Part shown: positions 37,284 to 47,640 of the stretch, one piece after another | Layout: every line of letters starts with the position of its first letter | Position numbering within the stretch: the first letter of the stretch is position 1 | The notes under the pieces: generated by a model | The model's database searches: none | Seen by the model: only the letters and a program-made list of their open reading frames with translations | Told to the model about the DNA's origin: nothing | Made by a program: the position numbers and the translations under genes | From: Cupriavidus sp. UYMMa02A | Lineage (GTDB): Bacteria; Pseudomonadota; Gammaproteobacteria; Burkholderiales; Burkholderiaceae | DNA length: 64,000 nt | Direction: 5' to 3' | Assembly: GCA_001725945.1 (NCBI GenBank) | Contig: LRMT01000049.1 | Location: 62,001-126,000, forward strand

Positions 37284-37656
37284 CCATTCGATTACCCCTA
37301 GCAACGCGCTCTGTGGACAGCCGGCCGTGAGCCGGCCCTTGTGCCCAGTCCTATGTGCGGCAGCCAACATCGCCGCTGTCCGCGCCATCCCGTCCTTGTC
37401 TATTCTCATCGCTGATGAGTCCCCGGCTCCTGTCCACCATGAAGCTGGTAGTGACCTCAGGCCACCGGGCCGTTCCATCGGGAAGATGGGCTAGTCGTCG
37501 TCATATGTCTCGGCAATGCCAGATCTGTGCACTGGATTGCCTGACGCGTCTGGTCACGTAGACCGGTCCCGTCCACGCCATAACAAGAATCAATGCTGAA
37601 ACGACCCGCGTGGGCCTAAGGCTACGGCCCGGCGCCGCGGATGGCGGGAGCGTAGA
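37284..37656. other. Non-coding stretch before bcsA
   Basis: About 370 bases between the IS110 end and bcsA. Only a promoter is expected; no convincing -35/-10 pair stands out and no gene is recognised. Confidence 0.35.
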
Positions 37657-39873
37657 GTGATGGCTGCACAGACAGATGAACACGCGCCGGCAAATGTGCC
37701 GGGACTCAGTCCCCGCTTTACGCTTGAAAGGCCAACACCGTCGGTTCAAATCCTTGTTGCCGCATACATTCTCAGCGGAATCGTCTACTTCATATGGCGA
37801 AGCGGCACCTTCAACCCGGAAGCGATGGGGCTGTCGCTGGCCTTGTACGCCGCGGAGTTGTTCGGGTACGTGAATGGTCTGTTTTACGTGATGATGACCT
37901 TCCGGCTGAGCATTCGCGAGGCTCCGCCACCCTTGAGCAATGCCAGCGTCGATGTCTTCGTGCCTACCTACAACGAGTCTGTGGAGCTGGTGCGCAGGAC
38001 GCTGCTCGCCGCGAAGAACATTCAGTATCCCCATGTGACATGGTTGCTCGATGACGGCAATCGGGACGAAATGCGAAAACTGGCGGCGGAGCTCGACTGC
38101 AAGTATCTCGCGCGTGCCGTGAATGCAAGCGGTAAGGCCGGGAATCTCAACCACGCCTTGCAATACAGCCGCGGCGAGTTCATCGCTATCTTCGATACGG
38201 ACCACGCACCCTGCAAGGACTTCCTGTCAAAGACGCTTGGATACTTTTCAGATCCGGATGTGGCTTTCGTGCAGACGCCCCAGGATTTCTACAACGTTGA
38301 CGCCTTCAGCCATCGCGTTGCCGGCGAGGCGGTCTGGAGCGAGCAGTCGGTGTTTTACAAGGTGATTCAGCGCGGCAAGGATACGTGGAACGCCAGCTTC
38401 CTCTGTGGCAGCTGCGTGCTGCTGCGCAGGTCCGCGCTCGACGCGGTCGGCGGCTTTGCCGTCGATACCGTGACCGAGGATATCCACACCTCGATCCGGC
38501 TCCACAAGAAGGGGTTCCGCTCTGTCTACCATGCGGAGTCGCTCGCGTACGGTCTGGCGCCACACAATATTGATACCTACCTCAGCCAGCGGATACGCTG
38601 GGGTACGGGCGCATGCAGGTGCTGCGGCGCGAAGGCGTTGTCTTCACCCGCGGCCTGACCCTTGCGCAACGGCTGAATTACCTGGCGTCCATGCTCATCT
38701 ATTTTGAGGGATGGCAGAAGCTTGTCTTTTTCATGACGCCGCCGGCGGTCCTGGGCTTCGGGATGCTGCCGATCATCGGCTCTACCTGGACCTTCTTCGC
38801 GATCTTTTCGGTCTACTACCTGGCTTCTCTGCTAGTCTTTCTGGAACTGGGCCGGGGCTACGTCTCCTTCCTGCTCAATGAGCAATACGGCATGGCGCGC
38901 TTCTTCGCGTTCATGCTGACCATCACGGGCCTGTTTCGCAGACGCGTGTCGTTCTCCGTGACCTGCAAGGACGTCACCAAACGCGGCAGGACATGGCTGT
39001 GGTTGGCCCCGTCGCTGGGAGTCGGCGTGCTGAATTTCGCCAGCATTCCGGCCGGCATCGCGCGCATGGCACAGGAAGAGATTCCGCTGGGAGCCGGCAT
39101 CATCTCGATCTTCTGGGCCAGCGCGACAGTCTGGACGGCGATCCTGCTCGCCCGCTTCAGTCTGCGTGTCGGCAGGCGGGCCAGTGGGGACTATCGCTTT
39201 CCACTGCGCATTCCGTTGACGCTGACCATGCAGAACCAGTCGTTCTTTGGCTTGACCGTAGACCTGTCGGCAAGCAGTGCGCTGTACCGTGGCGAAATTG
39301 TGCCGGCACTGCCCCGCGAGGCCAATGTCGATGTGGAGGTGCACCTGCCCAATGCGTGGTACGCTGCGACGCGCCGCGACCTTCACGTCCAGGCGCGAAG
39401 TCGCCGGACAGGACGACTGCCTGATCGAACTGCATCTGCATTGGGCGTCCCCGCAAGCGCGACGCACGCTTGATACTTTCCTGTTCGGCAGCGGCCTTCA
39501 GTTCGAGATGGGCCGGCTCCGGGAACGGCAGACACCGCCATTGGCGCGGCTGGCGAAGGCCCTGCGGCGCGATGCCAGCCAGCCGGCCAGCAACCACATC
39601 TGGGAGCCGGGCCTGCTCTCGCAGCGAGGACACGAGGCCTCCCTGCCGATTGCCGTTGCCTATGCGAAAGGCGAGACCGGGCATGCGCTCTCGATGATCG
39701 CTAGCGGCATCGCGTTCGACGTGCGCGCGGACACCGTGCTGCGGCAGCGTATCGCCGGACGGCAGTCCGAACAGCATATCAGCCTGAGTCCGGCGGGAAT
39801 CCTGGAAACCCCGACCGGCGCGATCCATCTCTACAACGCAGCGCCAGCCATACCGGCGCAGCAATCGCAGTAA
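37657..39873 (+). CDS. bcsA: Cellulose synthase catalytic subunit BcsA-like (two frameshifts)
   Basis: A family-2 processive glycosyltransferase, ~737 residues. Two N-terminal membrane helices (ILVAAYILSGIVYFIW, LALYAAELFGYVNGLFYVMM) precede the cytoplasmic GT domain with DVFVPTYNES (~98), LLDDGN (~131), DTDHAP (~181), VTEDIH (~271) and QRIRWGTG (~310). Membrane helices and a C-terminal PilZ-like domain follow, so c-di-GMP control is likely. A C is lost near 38611 and another base near 39405. GTG 37657 and ATG 37660 are alternative starts. No bcsB or bcsC lies nearby; a cellulase gene follows after 370 bases. Confidence 0.85.
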
Positions 39874-40242
39874 TAATAGGATTACCGCACCTTCTGGCGC
39901 AGGGGGGGGACGATTGCCTCAGGCGCTTTGCAGGCCGCATGTCCTTGGGCCTCGAGGCGATCGGGCATGGAAATCCGGACTACCGGGCGGTCCGGGGGGC
40001 GCGTCATGCTGACGGATATCAAGGTAACTGACATGCTCATGCTGGGCTTTTACTCGGGCGTCAAGAAGACGAGCGGGCACGCCCGGGCATTCTATGGCAG
40101 GCTGGGGCTGATCAAGCGTTTTAGCGATGATTTTGGTGTCATTGCTGCGTTGGCTTACCGGGCGAGCTGTGCTTTCAGCGGCCGCGTGCCTCGTCGGAAC
40201 TGGTTCACCACAATCTGACAGCCGCTTTGAGGAGGGCCGCGC
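39874..40242. other. Gap between bcsA and bcsZ, where bcsB would be expected
   Basis: About 370 bases with a plus-strand frame (39928-40218) reading VMLTDIKVTDMLMLGFYSGV; it resembles nothing known to me. No BcsB sequence is detectable. Confidence 0.35.
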
Positions 40243-41379
40243 ATGAACCGCAGCCGCCGACACTGGATCGCGAGCACCATTGCCTTTTCCGCAGGCATCA
40301 GTTGCCATATTCCGTTGGTGCGGTCCGCCTCCCAGGCATGGTGGGTCTTGTGGGATCGCTATGCCAGCGAAGCCATCAGTGCCGACGGACGAGTCATCGA
40401 GCATGCCCGCGAGGCCCGTACGACATCGGAGGGCCAGGCCTATGCGTTGTTCTTCGCCCTGGTCGCCAACGACAGAGCCCGCTTCGACACCATCCTGGAG
40501 TGGACGCTGAATCAGCTCTGGACTTACCGTGCGCAGCCACCCGCCTGGTTGTGGGGGGAACGCCAGGACGGCAACTGGGGCATCATCGACAGCAATACCG
40601 CCACCGATGCGGAACTCTGGATCGCTTACACGCTGCTGGAGGCGGCGCGATTGTGGCAACGTCCGGCCTGCCAGCAGCTTGGCACGCAGATGCTCGCCGC
40701 CATCCAGTCCAGCGACATAGCACGCCTGGCTGACGGCAGCTTCATCCTGATTCCCGGAAAAAGCGGATTCCGCCTTGGCGAGCGGACCTACCTGCTGAAC
40801 CCGAGCTACGCGCCGGTCCAGTTGTTGCGACGCCTTGCCAGCCAGCAGCCGGACGGGCCCTGGCAGTCGGTTGCCGCCAACCAGATAAACCTGCTGGTCC
40901 ATTGCGCACCCGCGGGCTATGCGCCGGACTGGTACCGCTTCCGGGATGGCGGGGGCTTTTCCGTTGAGCCATCCAAAGGTCCGACCGGCGGTTATGATGC
41001 CATCCGGACCTATCTCTGGGCAGGCATGCTGAATCCGGAGGATCCCTCATCCGCTCAACTGCTGACCTCGCTTGGCGGCATGGCGAAGACGTTCGCCGAA
41101 AGCGGCCGGGTGCCACATTACGTGAACGTGCAGACGGGGGAGGTATTCGGACAGGCCCCCGCCGGGTTCTCGGCCGCCATCTATCCGTTCCTGATGGCGG
41201 CGGGACATGACCGGCTTGCCGCCAGACTGCGGGCACAGATGGAAAGTGATATTGAGCGCCAGTGGTCGTCGCTTGGCTACTATGACAAGAATCTCCTGCT
41301 TTTTTCCTCAGGCTGGGCGCAGCAGCGATACAGATTCGATGTGGATGGTTTCCTGCGGTTAGGGAGCCCTTTCCCATAG
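40243..41379 (+). CDS. bcsZ: Periplasmic endo-1,4-beta-glucanase BcsZ (GH8)
   Basis: A complete 378-residue GH8 enzyme, MNRSRRHWIASTIAFSAGIS, with a signal peptide. The catalytic acid Glu is in RTTSEGQAYALFFAL (~residue 64) and the general-base-region Asp in GPTGGYDAIRTYLWAGM (~251). QDGNWGIIDSNTATDAELWI is the substrate-binding acidic motif. GAGGAGGG lies 6 bases before the ATG. BcsZ trims cellulose during secretion. No frameshift is seen. Confidence 0.88.
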   Translation: MNRSRRHWIASTIAFSAGISCHIPLVRSASQAWWVLWDRYASEAISADGRVIEHAREARTTSEGQAYALFFALVANDRARFDTILEWTLNQLWTYRAQPPAWLWGERQDGNWGIIDSNTATDAELWIAYTLLEAARLWQRPACQQLGTQMLAAIQSSDIARLADGSFILIPGKSGFRLGERTYLLNPSYAPVQLLRRLASQQPDGPWQSVAANQINLLVHCAPAGYAPDWYRFRDGGGFSVEPSKGPTGGYDAIRTYLWAGMLNPEDPSSAQLLTSLGGMAKTFAESGRVPHYVNVQTGEVFGQAPAGFSAAIYPFLMAAGHDRLAARLRAQMESDIERQWSSLGYYDKNLLLFSSGWAQQRYRFDVDGFLRLGSPFP

Positions 41380-41457
41380 GGGCGCAACTCCCGCACTCCT
41401 CACTCTCGATCTGCTTGGGGGCTCATGAAACGCTGTTGGGTATCGACCCGGGAGGGG

Positions 41458-41606
41458 TAATCGAATGGAAGGGACTTCCCGTCCCGAGGTTGCGGCGGAA
41501 GCCGCCAGTTGGCACCGACGTGCCATGATGACATGTCGAAGCTGCATCACAACCAACGAAGGGGGGAGTCCTGGCTATTGTTTCCGTTGGAATTGATCTC
41601 GAGGCA
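41458..41606 (+). mobile_element. IS110 5' end, right arm of the inverted pair, truncated
   Basis: The same 5' end as at 37156-37283 in opposite orientation, followed by the first codons of the transposase (AIVSVGIDL). The copy stops at GATCTCGA near 41606, only ~11 codons into the gene. It points away from bcsZ. Confidence 0.75.
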
Positions 41607-41844
41607 GAGCGCCAGGCGCATGCCGCTACGCGGGCGCGATCGGAGGCGGGACGGGTGGAAGGCTTGAATGGTTTTCCTTTTGCCTTCCTGGACTGGCTTG
41701 GTCGGCAGAAGAGGAGCCCATTCATACTTTCACTATCGCGAAAGTATGCCGTCACGGCGGCGCCTTCGCCTTCGGTAGTCTCTTCGCGACCCTGAGCTGC
41801 CACTTGAGTCCAGGCCACGTCAATGACCGCTTTTTGAAGTTCAG
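41607..41844. other. Junction region with a coiled-coil-like fragment
   Basis: Directly after the IS110 break the plus frame reads AERQAHAATRARSEAGRVEG. This may be the tail of a KfrA-type or similar coiled-coil protein, but it is too short to assign. Confidence 0.3.
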
Positions 41845-42293
41845 CCGCTACTAGTGCAGTAATCCCGGCGATGCTCGATGACTTTCGGCACGCCGCGCGA
41901 AACGCGATGCGAGCCGGCTTCGACAGCGTGCAGATCCACGCTGCGAACGGCTATCTGATCGATCAGTTTCTGCGCGACGGCACGGACTTTCGCAACGACC
42001 CTTTCGGCGGTTCGATTGCCAACCGTGTGAGGCTGCTGCGCGAGGTGACGCAAGTCGTCGCGGATACGGCGGGCGCCGATCGCACCGGCGTGCGTCTCAC
42101 GCCTAACGGAACGGATCAGGCGTACGCGACAGCAATCCGGAACCCGTATTCGTGGCGGCTGCCGAGGCGTTGTCGGCGATCGGCATTGCGCACCTCGAAC
42201 TGCGCGAGCCTCCGCTTGATGGTAGCTTTGGCGCATCGGACCGGCCGCGGACCTATCCGGAATTTGTGTACGAGGCATATCATGAGAGGTAAT
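41845..42293 (+). pseudogene. Internal fragment of an Old-Yellow-Enzyme family oxidoreductase
   Basis: MLDDFRHAARNAMRAGFDSV-QIHAANGYLIDQFLRDGTDF followed by NDPFGGSIANRVRLLREVTQ is the FMN-binding core of NemA/xenobiotic-reductase-type proteins, with the His/Asn pair in IHAANGYL. A frame change near 42110 leads to FVAAAEALSAIGIAHLELRE. The N-terminal third and the C-terminal end are missing, the latter because an IS256 transposase gene begins at once. Confidence 0.7.
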
Positions 42294-43573
42294 GACCATG
42301 GATATGCCGATGAAGAAGAAACGTACGGTGGCGTCCCAGGCAGCGGCCCGCGGGCCGCTGCCTGCTTTGCCTGAGGGCTTGCTTGACGAGCTGGTTAAAG
42401 GGCCGATGTCGCCCGGCGACGTCCAGGATCTGATGCTGGCGTTCAACAAGGCCATCATCGAACGGGCGATGAGCGCCGAGATGACCATGCACTTGGGCTA
42501 TAAGCCAGGCGAGCCCAAGCCGGCCGAGCAGTCCAATGCGCGTAACGGCCTCAGCGGCAAGACCGTGATCACCGAGCGCGGCCCGGTGCGGGTCGAGTTG
42601 CCACGCGACCGCGATGGCAGCTTCGAGCCAGTTCTGATCCCAAAGCACGAGCGGCGCTTTACCGGCTTCGATGAGCGCATTATTGCCATGTACGCGCGCG
42701 GCATGAGCGTGCGCGAGATCCAGGCGTTTCTCGCCGAGAACTACGGAACCGAAGTCTCCCCGGACTCATCATCTCGGTCACCGACGAAGTCATGGCCGAG
42801 ACCATCGCCTGGCAGAACCGCCCGCTCGAGGCCATGTACCCGGTCGTGTTCTTCGACGCATTGCGGGTCAAAATCCGCGATGGCGGCATCGTCAGCAATA
42901 AGGCCGTGTACCTGCCTTGGGCATCCAGGCAGACGGCCAGCGCGATGTGCTGGGCCTGTGGGTCGAGCAGACCGAAGGCGCCAAGTTCTGGCTCAAGGTC
43001 TTCAACGAACTCAAGAGCCGAGGCTGTCAGGACATCCTGATCGCGGTGGTCGATGGCCTCAAGGGATTGACCGAGGCCGTTGCCACGGCCTATCCCCGCA
43101 CCACCGTGCAGACCTGCATCGTGCATTTGATACGCAATAGCTTGGACTACGCCAACTACAAGGAGCGCAAGGTGCTGGCACAGGCGCTGCGGCCAATCTA
43201 CAGCGCGGCCAGCGAAGAGGAGGCCGAGCAGGCGCTGCGGGACTTCGCCGACGGCCCGTGGGGCGCCAAGTATCCGATGATCGTGCAGTCGTGGCGACGC
43301 GCCAGGGAATACGTCACGCCGTTCTTCGTGTTCGCTCCCGATATCCGGCGTGTGATCTACACCACCAATGCCATTGAGAGCTTGAACATGCAGTTGCGCA
43401 AGATCATCAAGACCCGTGGGCACTTCCCTTCGGATGAAGCGGCGATCAAGTTGCTGTGGCTGGCACTGCGCAACGTACTGACCAAGTCCGTTCGCACGAC
43501 TTATGACTGGAAGTCCGCCATGAACCAGTTTGCTATTCTGTATGGCGAGCGATTTACCGCCGCACGAGGCTAA
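42292..43573 (+). mobile_element. IS256-family transposase (two frameshifts)
   Basis: About 425 residues of an IS256 (Mutator-like) DDE transposase. It has ALPEGLLDELVKGPMSPGDV, HLGYKPGEPKP, the first Asp in [35 protein letters not shown], the second Asp in [14 protein letters not shown]-x2-H in TCIVHLIRNS and the Glu in YTTNAIESLN. Losses of one T near 42767 and one G near 42916 disrupt the frame. Remaining right-end sequence extends to about 43610. The left end is missing: an OYE gene fragment runs up to the start codon. Confidence 0.85.
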
Positions 43574-43610
43574 CAAATTTCAAAACCGCCTCGCACACAA
43601 AAATACGGAC

Positions 43611-44020
43611 AGGTCCTGGTGGGGATATCTGGACGATGAAACTCCCCAAGCCAAACGTTACCTGACCAGGAAGGCACCCCAAATCCGGGTGATTGAGAGC
43701 ATTATTGTTGAAGCCACCCGCTAGGGAAGCACGGAGCAACGAGGGTGATGGAACGCAATCCCCACCGGATCGATGATCAAGTTGGCAAAATGCCACGATG
43801 ATTGAGGCATATTGCCGGAGGTCACATGCATCCCAGCTCAATGTGCGCCTAGCGGTTCGGCGTCGCGACTTCGGTCCTCTTTTCTGCTGACACGTCGATG
43901 GCAGTTGCGTGATGCGTGGTGACGGCTAAGGGCCGGTACTCCGGACGTCGGTCTGCACAAATTTATTCCTGCCGGTCGTCCGGCAGAGGGCCGTTTCCAA
44001 GACGCTTGGCGGCCGGCACC
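43611..44020. other. Stretch without identified gene
   Basis: About 410 bases behind the IS256 end; no domain recognised. Confidence 0.3.
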
Positions 44021-44263
44021 TCAGCCAGCCGGGGGCGAGCAGGCGTCGGACACAGAAGCAAAATCGAAATGCGCGGCGGCATACAGGGCGTTGCACGCCC
44101 AAACCTCTTCCTCCTCCTTGTAGAAGGTGACCCATTTGCCGTCGCTCGAGCAGTGGGCGCCTGGGAAAACCTCATCATGGCCATTCGGGCCATCAAGCGG
44201 AAAGGGCGCGTGGGGCGCGGCCCAATAGTGGCCGCGCGGTAGGGGCGTGATCGTCTTTGGCAT
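44021..44263 (-). CDS. Possible small unknown protein (80 aa)
   Basis: MPKTITPLPRGHYWAAPHAP... is aromatic- and acid-rich (WVTFYKEEEEVWACNALYAA). It has protein-like composition but a weak ribosome-binding site and no known relatives. It could be spurious. Confidence 0.35.
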   Translation of the reverse strand: MPKTITPLPRGHYWAAPHAPFPLDGPNGHDEVFPGAHCSSDGKWVTFYKEEEEVWACNALYAAAHFDFASVSDACSPPAG

Positions 44264-44417
44264 GCTTATCAGGCCCAGTTCGTTGTTACAGAAGGGATCA
44301 GGCCCGGCTACGGCGAAACGAAGGCGTTGTCAATCCCGCAACGGCGTAGGACCCTCTTGTGGTAACTTCGTGTAGTCTCGCGAACAGATGACCCTATTGC
44401 AATTCGGTGCGATTTCC

Positions 44418-44663
44418 ATGGCACGTTACCTTCAGTTTGTGGCCCGGGCCTTCAGCGTCGGCGTCATCATTGTGATCGTCGCCATCGTCTCCCGCCAAGT
44501 ATATCTGCGCAGCGCCGCAGAGGCTGACATAGCCGATGGGGATGAGAGTCCCGCGACAATAATGCTAATCCGCTGCGAGACGATGCACGATCGTCTGCAA
44601 GATGAGCACAGTTCGGCTGCTGATGCTGACGAGCGGCCGCGCGCCCGTTGTCGGGCGTCTTGA
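44418..44663 (+). CDS. Possible small single-pass membrane protein (81 aa)
   Basis: The ATG at 44418 begins MARYLQFVARAFSVGVIIVI-VAIVSRQVYLRSAAEAD. One N-terminal hydrophobic helix (residues ~12-27) is followed by a hydrophilic, acidic tail. An upstream ATG at 44388 is an alternative start. No family recognised. Confidence 0.4.
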   Translation: MARYLQFVARAFSVGVIIVIVAIVSRQVYLRSAAEADIADGDESPATIMLIRCETMHDRLQDEHSSAADADERPRARCRAS

Positions 44664-44939
44664 GCCGCTGATGCCCAACCCAGCCGGCAGTGCACCCTCG
44701 GCCTATGTGCCGTTAAGAGGGGCCGTTGTCTGCAAGGGTAGGCATTTTTGGCCTTCCTTGGCCCACTGCCATTGCCACGGCCATGCGAACGACGTTACGC
44801 ATGGCATGCTAGCGCGAAATTTGGACACGCATTATCTTCGGTCTGCGAATCCGTCAACCTACGTATGCGGCGAGCCAGCCGTCGTCCATCCGACACATGA
44901 CCCCGCACATCCTGGCCGCAGGATGGCCGTCATAATCCC
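44664..44939. other. Stretch without identified gene
   Basis: About 275 bases, nothing recognised. Confidence 0.3.
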
Positions 44940-45400
44940 GCGGCGGCGCCCCGACCACGCGACCGTGTGCAGCCAGCGGCTGGCGATGTCCTTAGCCAGC
45001 TCCGTGTGCCCGTAGCAGCGCAGGCCGCCTTGTACAGATTGGCGATGCGGGTCTCGGGTACCAGAGCAGCGCGTTCAGATCGACCGGTAGCAATGCAGTG
45101 GTGCGGATGGTGGCGAGCTCGGCCGGGTCGTCGAGCCAGCGGGAGTTGAAGCCCCAGCGCCGCCGCACGGAGGTCGCGGTACACGTGGTGGCACGGTCGT
45201 GTGGTGCGGCCGGCGGTCTCGGTGTCCTTGGCGTAGGCCTCCTCGGGCGGTGAGAGTACACCGAAGCGATTCAGGAGCAGGCGCGGCTGCAGTGGGCGGT
45301 GAACCCCATGAACAAGGACGTTGCCCTCGGAACCGGCGACTTCTAGCCGGTTCGTCATAGGGATTACCGAGGACGGGGTGAGCTGCCTCGGCATCACGCG
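44940..45400 (-). pseudogene. Trehalase (GH37) fragment
   Basis: On the minus strand, pieces in different frames read ...[10 protein letters not shown]..., [30 protein letters not shown] and WPRDAEAAHPVLGNPYDEPA. The stretch [14 protein letters not shown] is highly characteristic of periplasmic/cytoplasmic trehalase. Several frame breaks and missing ends make this a decayed internal piece. Confidence 0.55.
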
Positions 45401-45447
45401 GCCAGTGTAGCGTGTAGTGGGCCACTCCTAAAGGCGAGGGGACAACA

Positions 45448-45687
45448 ATGAGCGAAGTCAGCACGTACCAGTATCGCGGCCATGCCATTCAAATTGCGGT
45501 AACGGTGAACGGCGGCAATTGCTCGCTGATCGTCCAGATAGCTTGTGCGGCAGAAGGGCATCTGCCTGTCTCGTCTTGGTCGAGTAAGGAAGCAGGCGCC
45601 GTCGAATCTGTGGTAGCTAATGCGCTTTCTCGTGCGAAGCGGGTAGTCGACGTGTCGCTCGGCGAAACTGCCCAAAATGGTCAGTAG
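45448..45687 (+). CDS. Small unknown protein (79 aa)
   Basis: MSEVSTYQYRGHAIQIAVTV... with GAGGGGAC six bases before the ATG. The arrangement (YRGHAIQI strand, hydrophobic core strands, final helix VVANALSRAKRVVDV) is like the other small sheet-plus-helix proteins in the window (22084, 22668, 46012). Function unknown. Confidence 0.6.
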   Translation: MSEVSTYQYRGHAIQIAVTVNGGNCSLIVQIACAAEGHLPVSSWSSKEAGAVESVVANALSRAKRVVDVSLGETAQNGQ

Positions 45688-46011
45688 CATCAAGAGCCGG
45701 ATAGTCGGCGCGGTAGACCGTGGGGCCAGGGCAGCAGCATCGGCTGGGCCCACGTCTCGGGCACCCACAGGCGGTCCCCCGGCTGGCCGTCGCGACTGTG
45801 GATCGTGATTGTCGTGTACGCGCGGGAGCAGCAAGCCGTCGAGCGGCTTGGCGAGCCAGTCGCCCATCAGATTTCCTTGCTCGCTTACTTCTGATTGTGG
45901 TTTCACCACGCGCCGCGTCTGAGACTTCCCGCCGCTCAGGATGGCGCACCAGGGCGCCGGCTAAAGAGAATGGGATCTTCTTCGTCATGCCTGAACAAAT
46001 GCGGGGACGCC
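45688..46011. other. Stretch without identified gene
   Basis: About 320 bases. A minus-strand reading QPGDRLWVPETWAQPMLLPW looks protein-like and may be another gene fragment; I cannot assign it. Confidence 0.3.
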
Positions 46012-46215
46012 ATGAGCATCGTCATTTACAACGACTATGTGGTTCAGAGGCATGCGAGGCCTATGGTAGATGGCATGTTCGAAGCCACCGGAACAGTCGA
46101 GAAGGACGGCGAAGTCGTTGAGTCGTCTGATCCACTTGGCTACTACCCTGCATTCGAAAGCGCGATTGCAGCTGGAATTGACTGGGCGAAATCCTGGGTG
46201 AATGTGCACGGCTGA
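46012..46215 (+). CDS. Small PLGYYP-family protein, copy 2 (67 aa)
   Basis: MSIVIYNDYVVQRHARPMVD... is a full-length paralogue of the protein at 22084-22287, same length. Shared: FEATGTVEKDGEVVESSDPL, GYYPAF and AAGIDWAKSWV. GGGGAC precedes the ATG. It is single, with no recognisable partner. Confidence 0.7.
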   Translation: MSIVIYNDYVVQRHARPMVDGMFEATGTVEKDGEVVESSDPLGYYPAFESAIAAGIDWAKSWVNVHG

Positions 46216-46529
46216 GGCTCGCCCGACACGATTGACTTGGAGCATCAGCATGAACGTCTCGCCGGTCTCGGCGAGAAGCAGTGTAGTCCCCATCACCTCC
46301 GCAATGGATTCAGCTGCATCTGGCGGTACTGCACCGTCTTGCCCTGCGCCATGATGATCCTCATTTGCAGTCTTCGCACATTGCGGGACAGTATTGCTAG
46401 TGGTGTTAGGCTTTAGCCTCCCAAACCCCTTGCCGCTATGCAACTTCACGAGGTTTTGATTCAAAATACTACGGCGGGACACCAACACGTCGACTCACCC
46501 ACAGCTCCAACCATTTTGGGGGCGAAGCC
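46216..46529. other. Intergenic stretch, nothing identified
   Basis: About 310 bases; no gene or hairpin stands out. Confidence 0.3.
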
Positions 46530-47049
46530 ATGAAACCACTAGGCTTGCTTCTCGCCACAGCGATGGCGGTCGTCCCGCTGCACGCCCGTGCAGCCGGTTG
46601 CGAACATGACATGCAATGCAAAGGCGAGCGAATTTGCCAGAAGGGACAGTGTGTAGATCCGGGAACAGTAGATCATGGTACTGCGCCACCTGCGGCGACG
46701 AAGAACATACCGGCGCCTCAGCGACCCGCCACGGCTCCCACAGCGACGAGAAACGTCTCGAGCCTCAGCGCTTCCCCATGGCTCCCTCTGTGACGAAAGT
46801 TCTGGCGCCAGTGCAGCCCGCCATGGCTCCGCGAGAGGCGAAGAGTGTCTCAACGCCGGAGCAACCGGCGATGGCTCCCTCGGCAGTGGAAAGTGTCCCA
46901 GCCGGGTCGACTGAGTTTCGTTTTTGTTGCACTAAGGTGGGAAAATTTCCTCTCGACCGAGACTCACCCTCGGATGACATTTCCGTCAACGATACCTGTC
47001 ATGGGCTAACAAGCTATGGAGCGTCTCTTCCAGGCATGCCGTGCAATTG
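46530..47049 (+). CDS. Secreted protein with proline-rich tandem repeats (one frameshift)
   Basis: MKPLGLLLATAMAVVPLHAR-AAG is a signal peptide. A short cysteine knot-like part (CEHDMQCKGERICQKGQCVD) follows, then four ~15-residue units ending QPAMAPSxxxxV: PQRPATAPTATRNVS, PQRFPMAPSVTKVLA, PVQPAMAPREAKSVS and PEQPAMAPSAVESVP. The C-terminal part has two further Cys pairs (FRFCCTKVG, DTCHGLTSYG, MPCN). A frame change near 46762 lies inside the repeats, where indels and collapse are common. Periplasmic or surface location is likely; function unknown. Confidence 0.65.
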
Positions 47050-47129
47050 AACCATTCCCATTGGGTCGGAAAGCCGCTCGTCGCGACTTGCGTGCCTCGG
47101 ATTGAATAACGTTCGGCCTAGTAAGAAGC

Positions 47130-47640
47130 GTTAAACAGCGTGAGGCATGGGATCGACTTGACACCCGAGGTCGGCGAGGCGTTTGAGCAGGCGGCGTGGT
47201 TTTGTTGACGTCGTGACGGTCGGCGTACTCAAGGCCATCGCGGAGCCTGTGGTAGGCGGCCGTGAGCATGGAAGCGGCCACCGCGAGAATGGCCTTCTTA
47301 ACTGAGCATGCAGATAGCTGGTTTTGACCCGTACCGCGCAGCCTAGACCGCCCTCACCAGAGCAGTCTTGAGCCAGGTGCCACTCTTGCGCACCCGGGTA
47401 CCGCGCCGCTTGCCGGCGCTCCAGTCAGTCTGTGGTAGAGCAACACCGGAACATTGGAGACTGGACGTCCCCATTGGCGGTCGCGCACTCCACTGTCCAG
47501 TCAGTCCGGCCGCGTGCCCTACGCGGTGCAACCCCTGCAGGAACCGGGGGCGCTTGTGGTGACCTTGGCCGGCAGAGGCGATCGGGCTGGGCGCAAGCGC
47601 TTCAGACGGGCCTCCGCCTGCCGCATGTGCAGGGAAGCAC
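47130..47640 (-). mobile_element. IS110-family transposase, C-terminal remnant
   Basis: Minus-strand pieces read TDWSAGKRRGTRVRKSGTWL-KTALVRAVWAA, VRVKTSYLHAQ, KKAILAVAASMLTAAYHRLR and RRLLKRLADLGCQVDPMPHA. This is the transposase_20 half of an IS110-type element, including the SAGKR region. Several frame changes and a short deletion break it up. It is not obviously the missing half of the 36840-37181 remnant. Confidence 0.65.
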
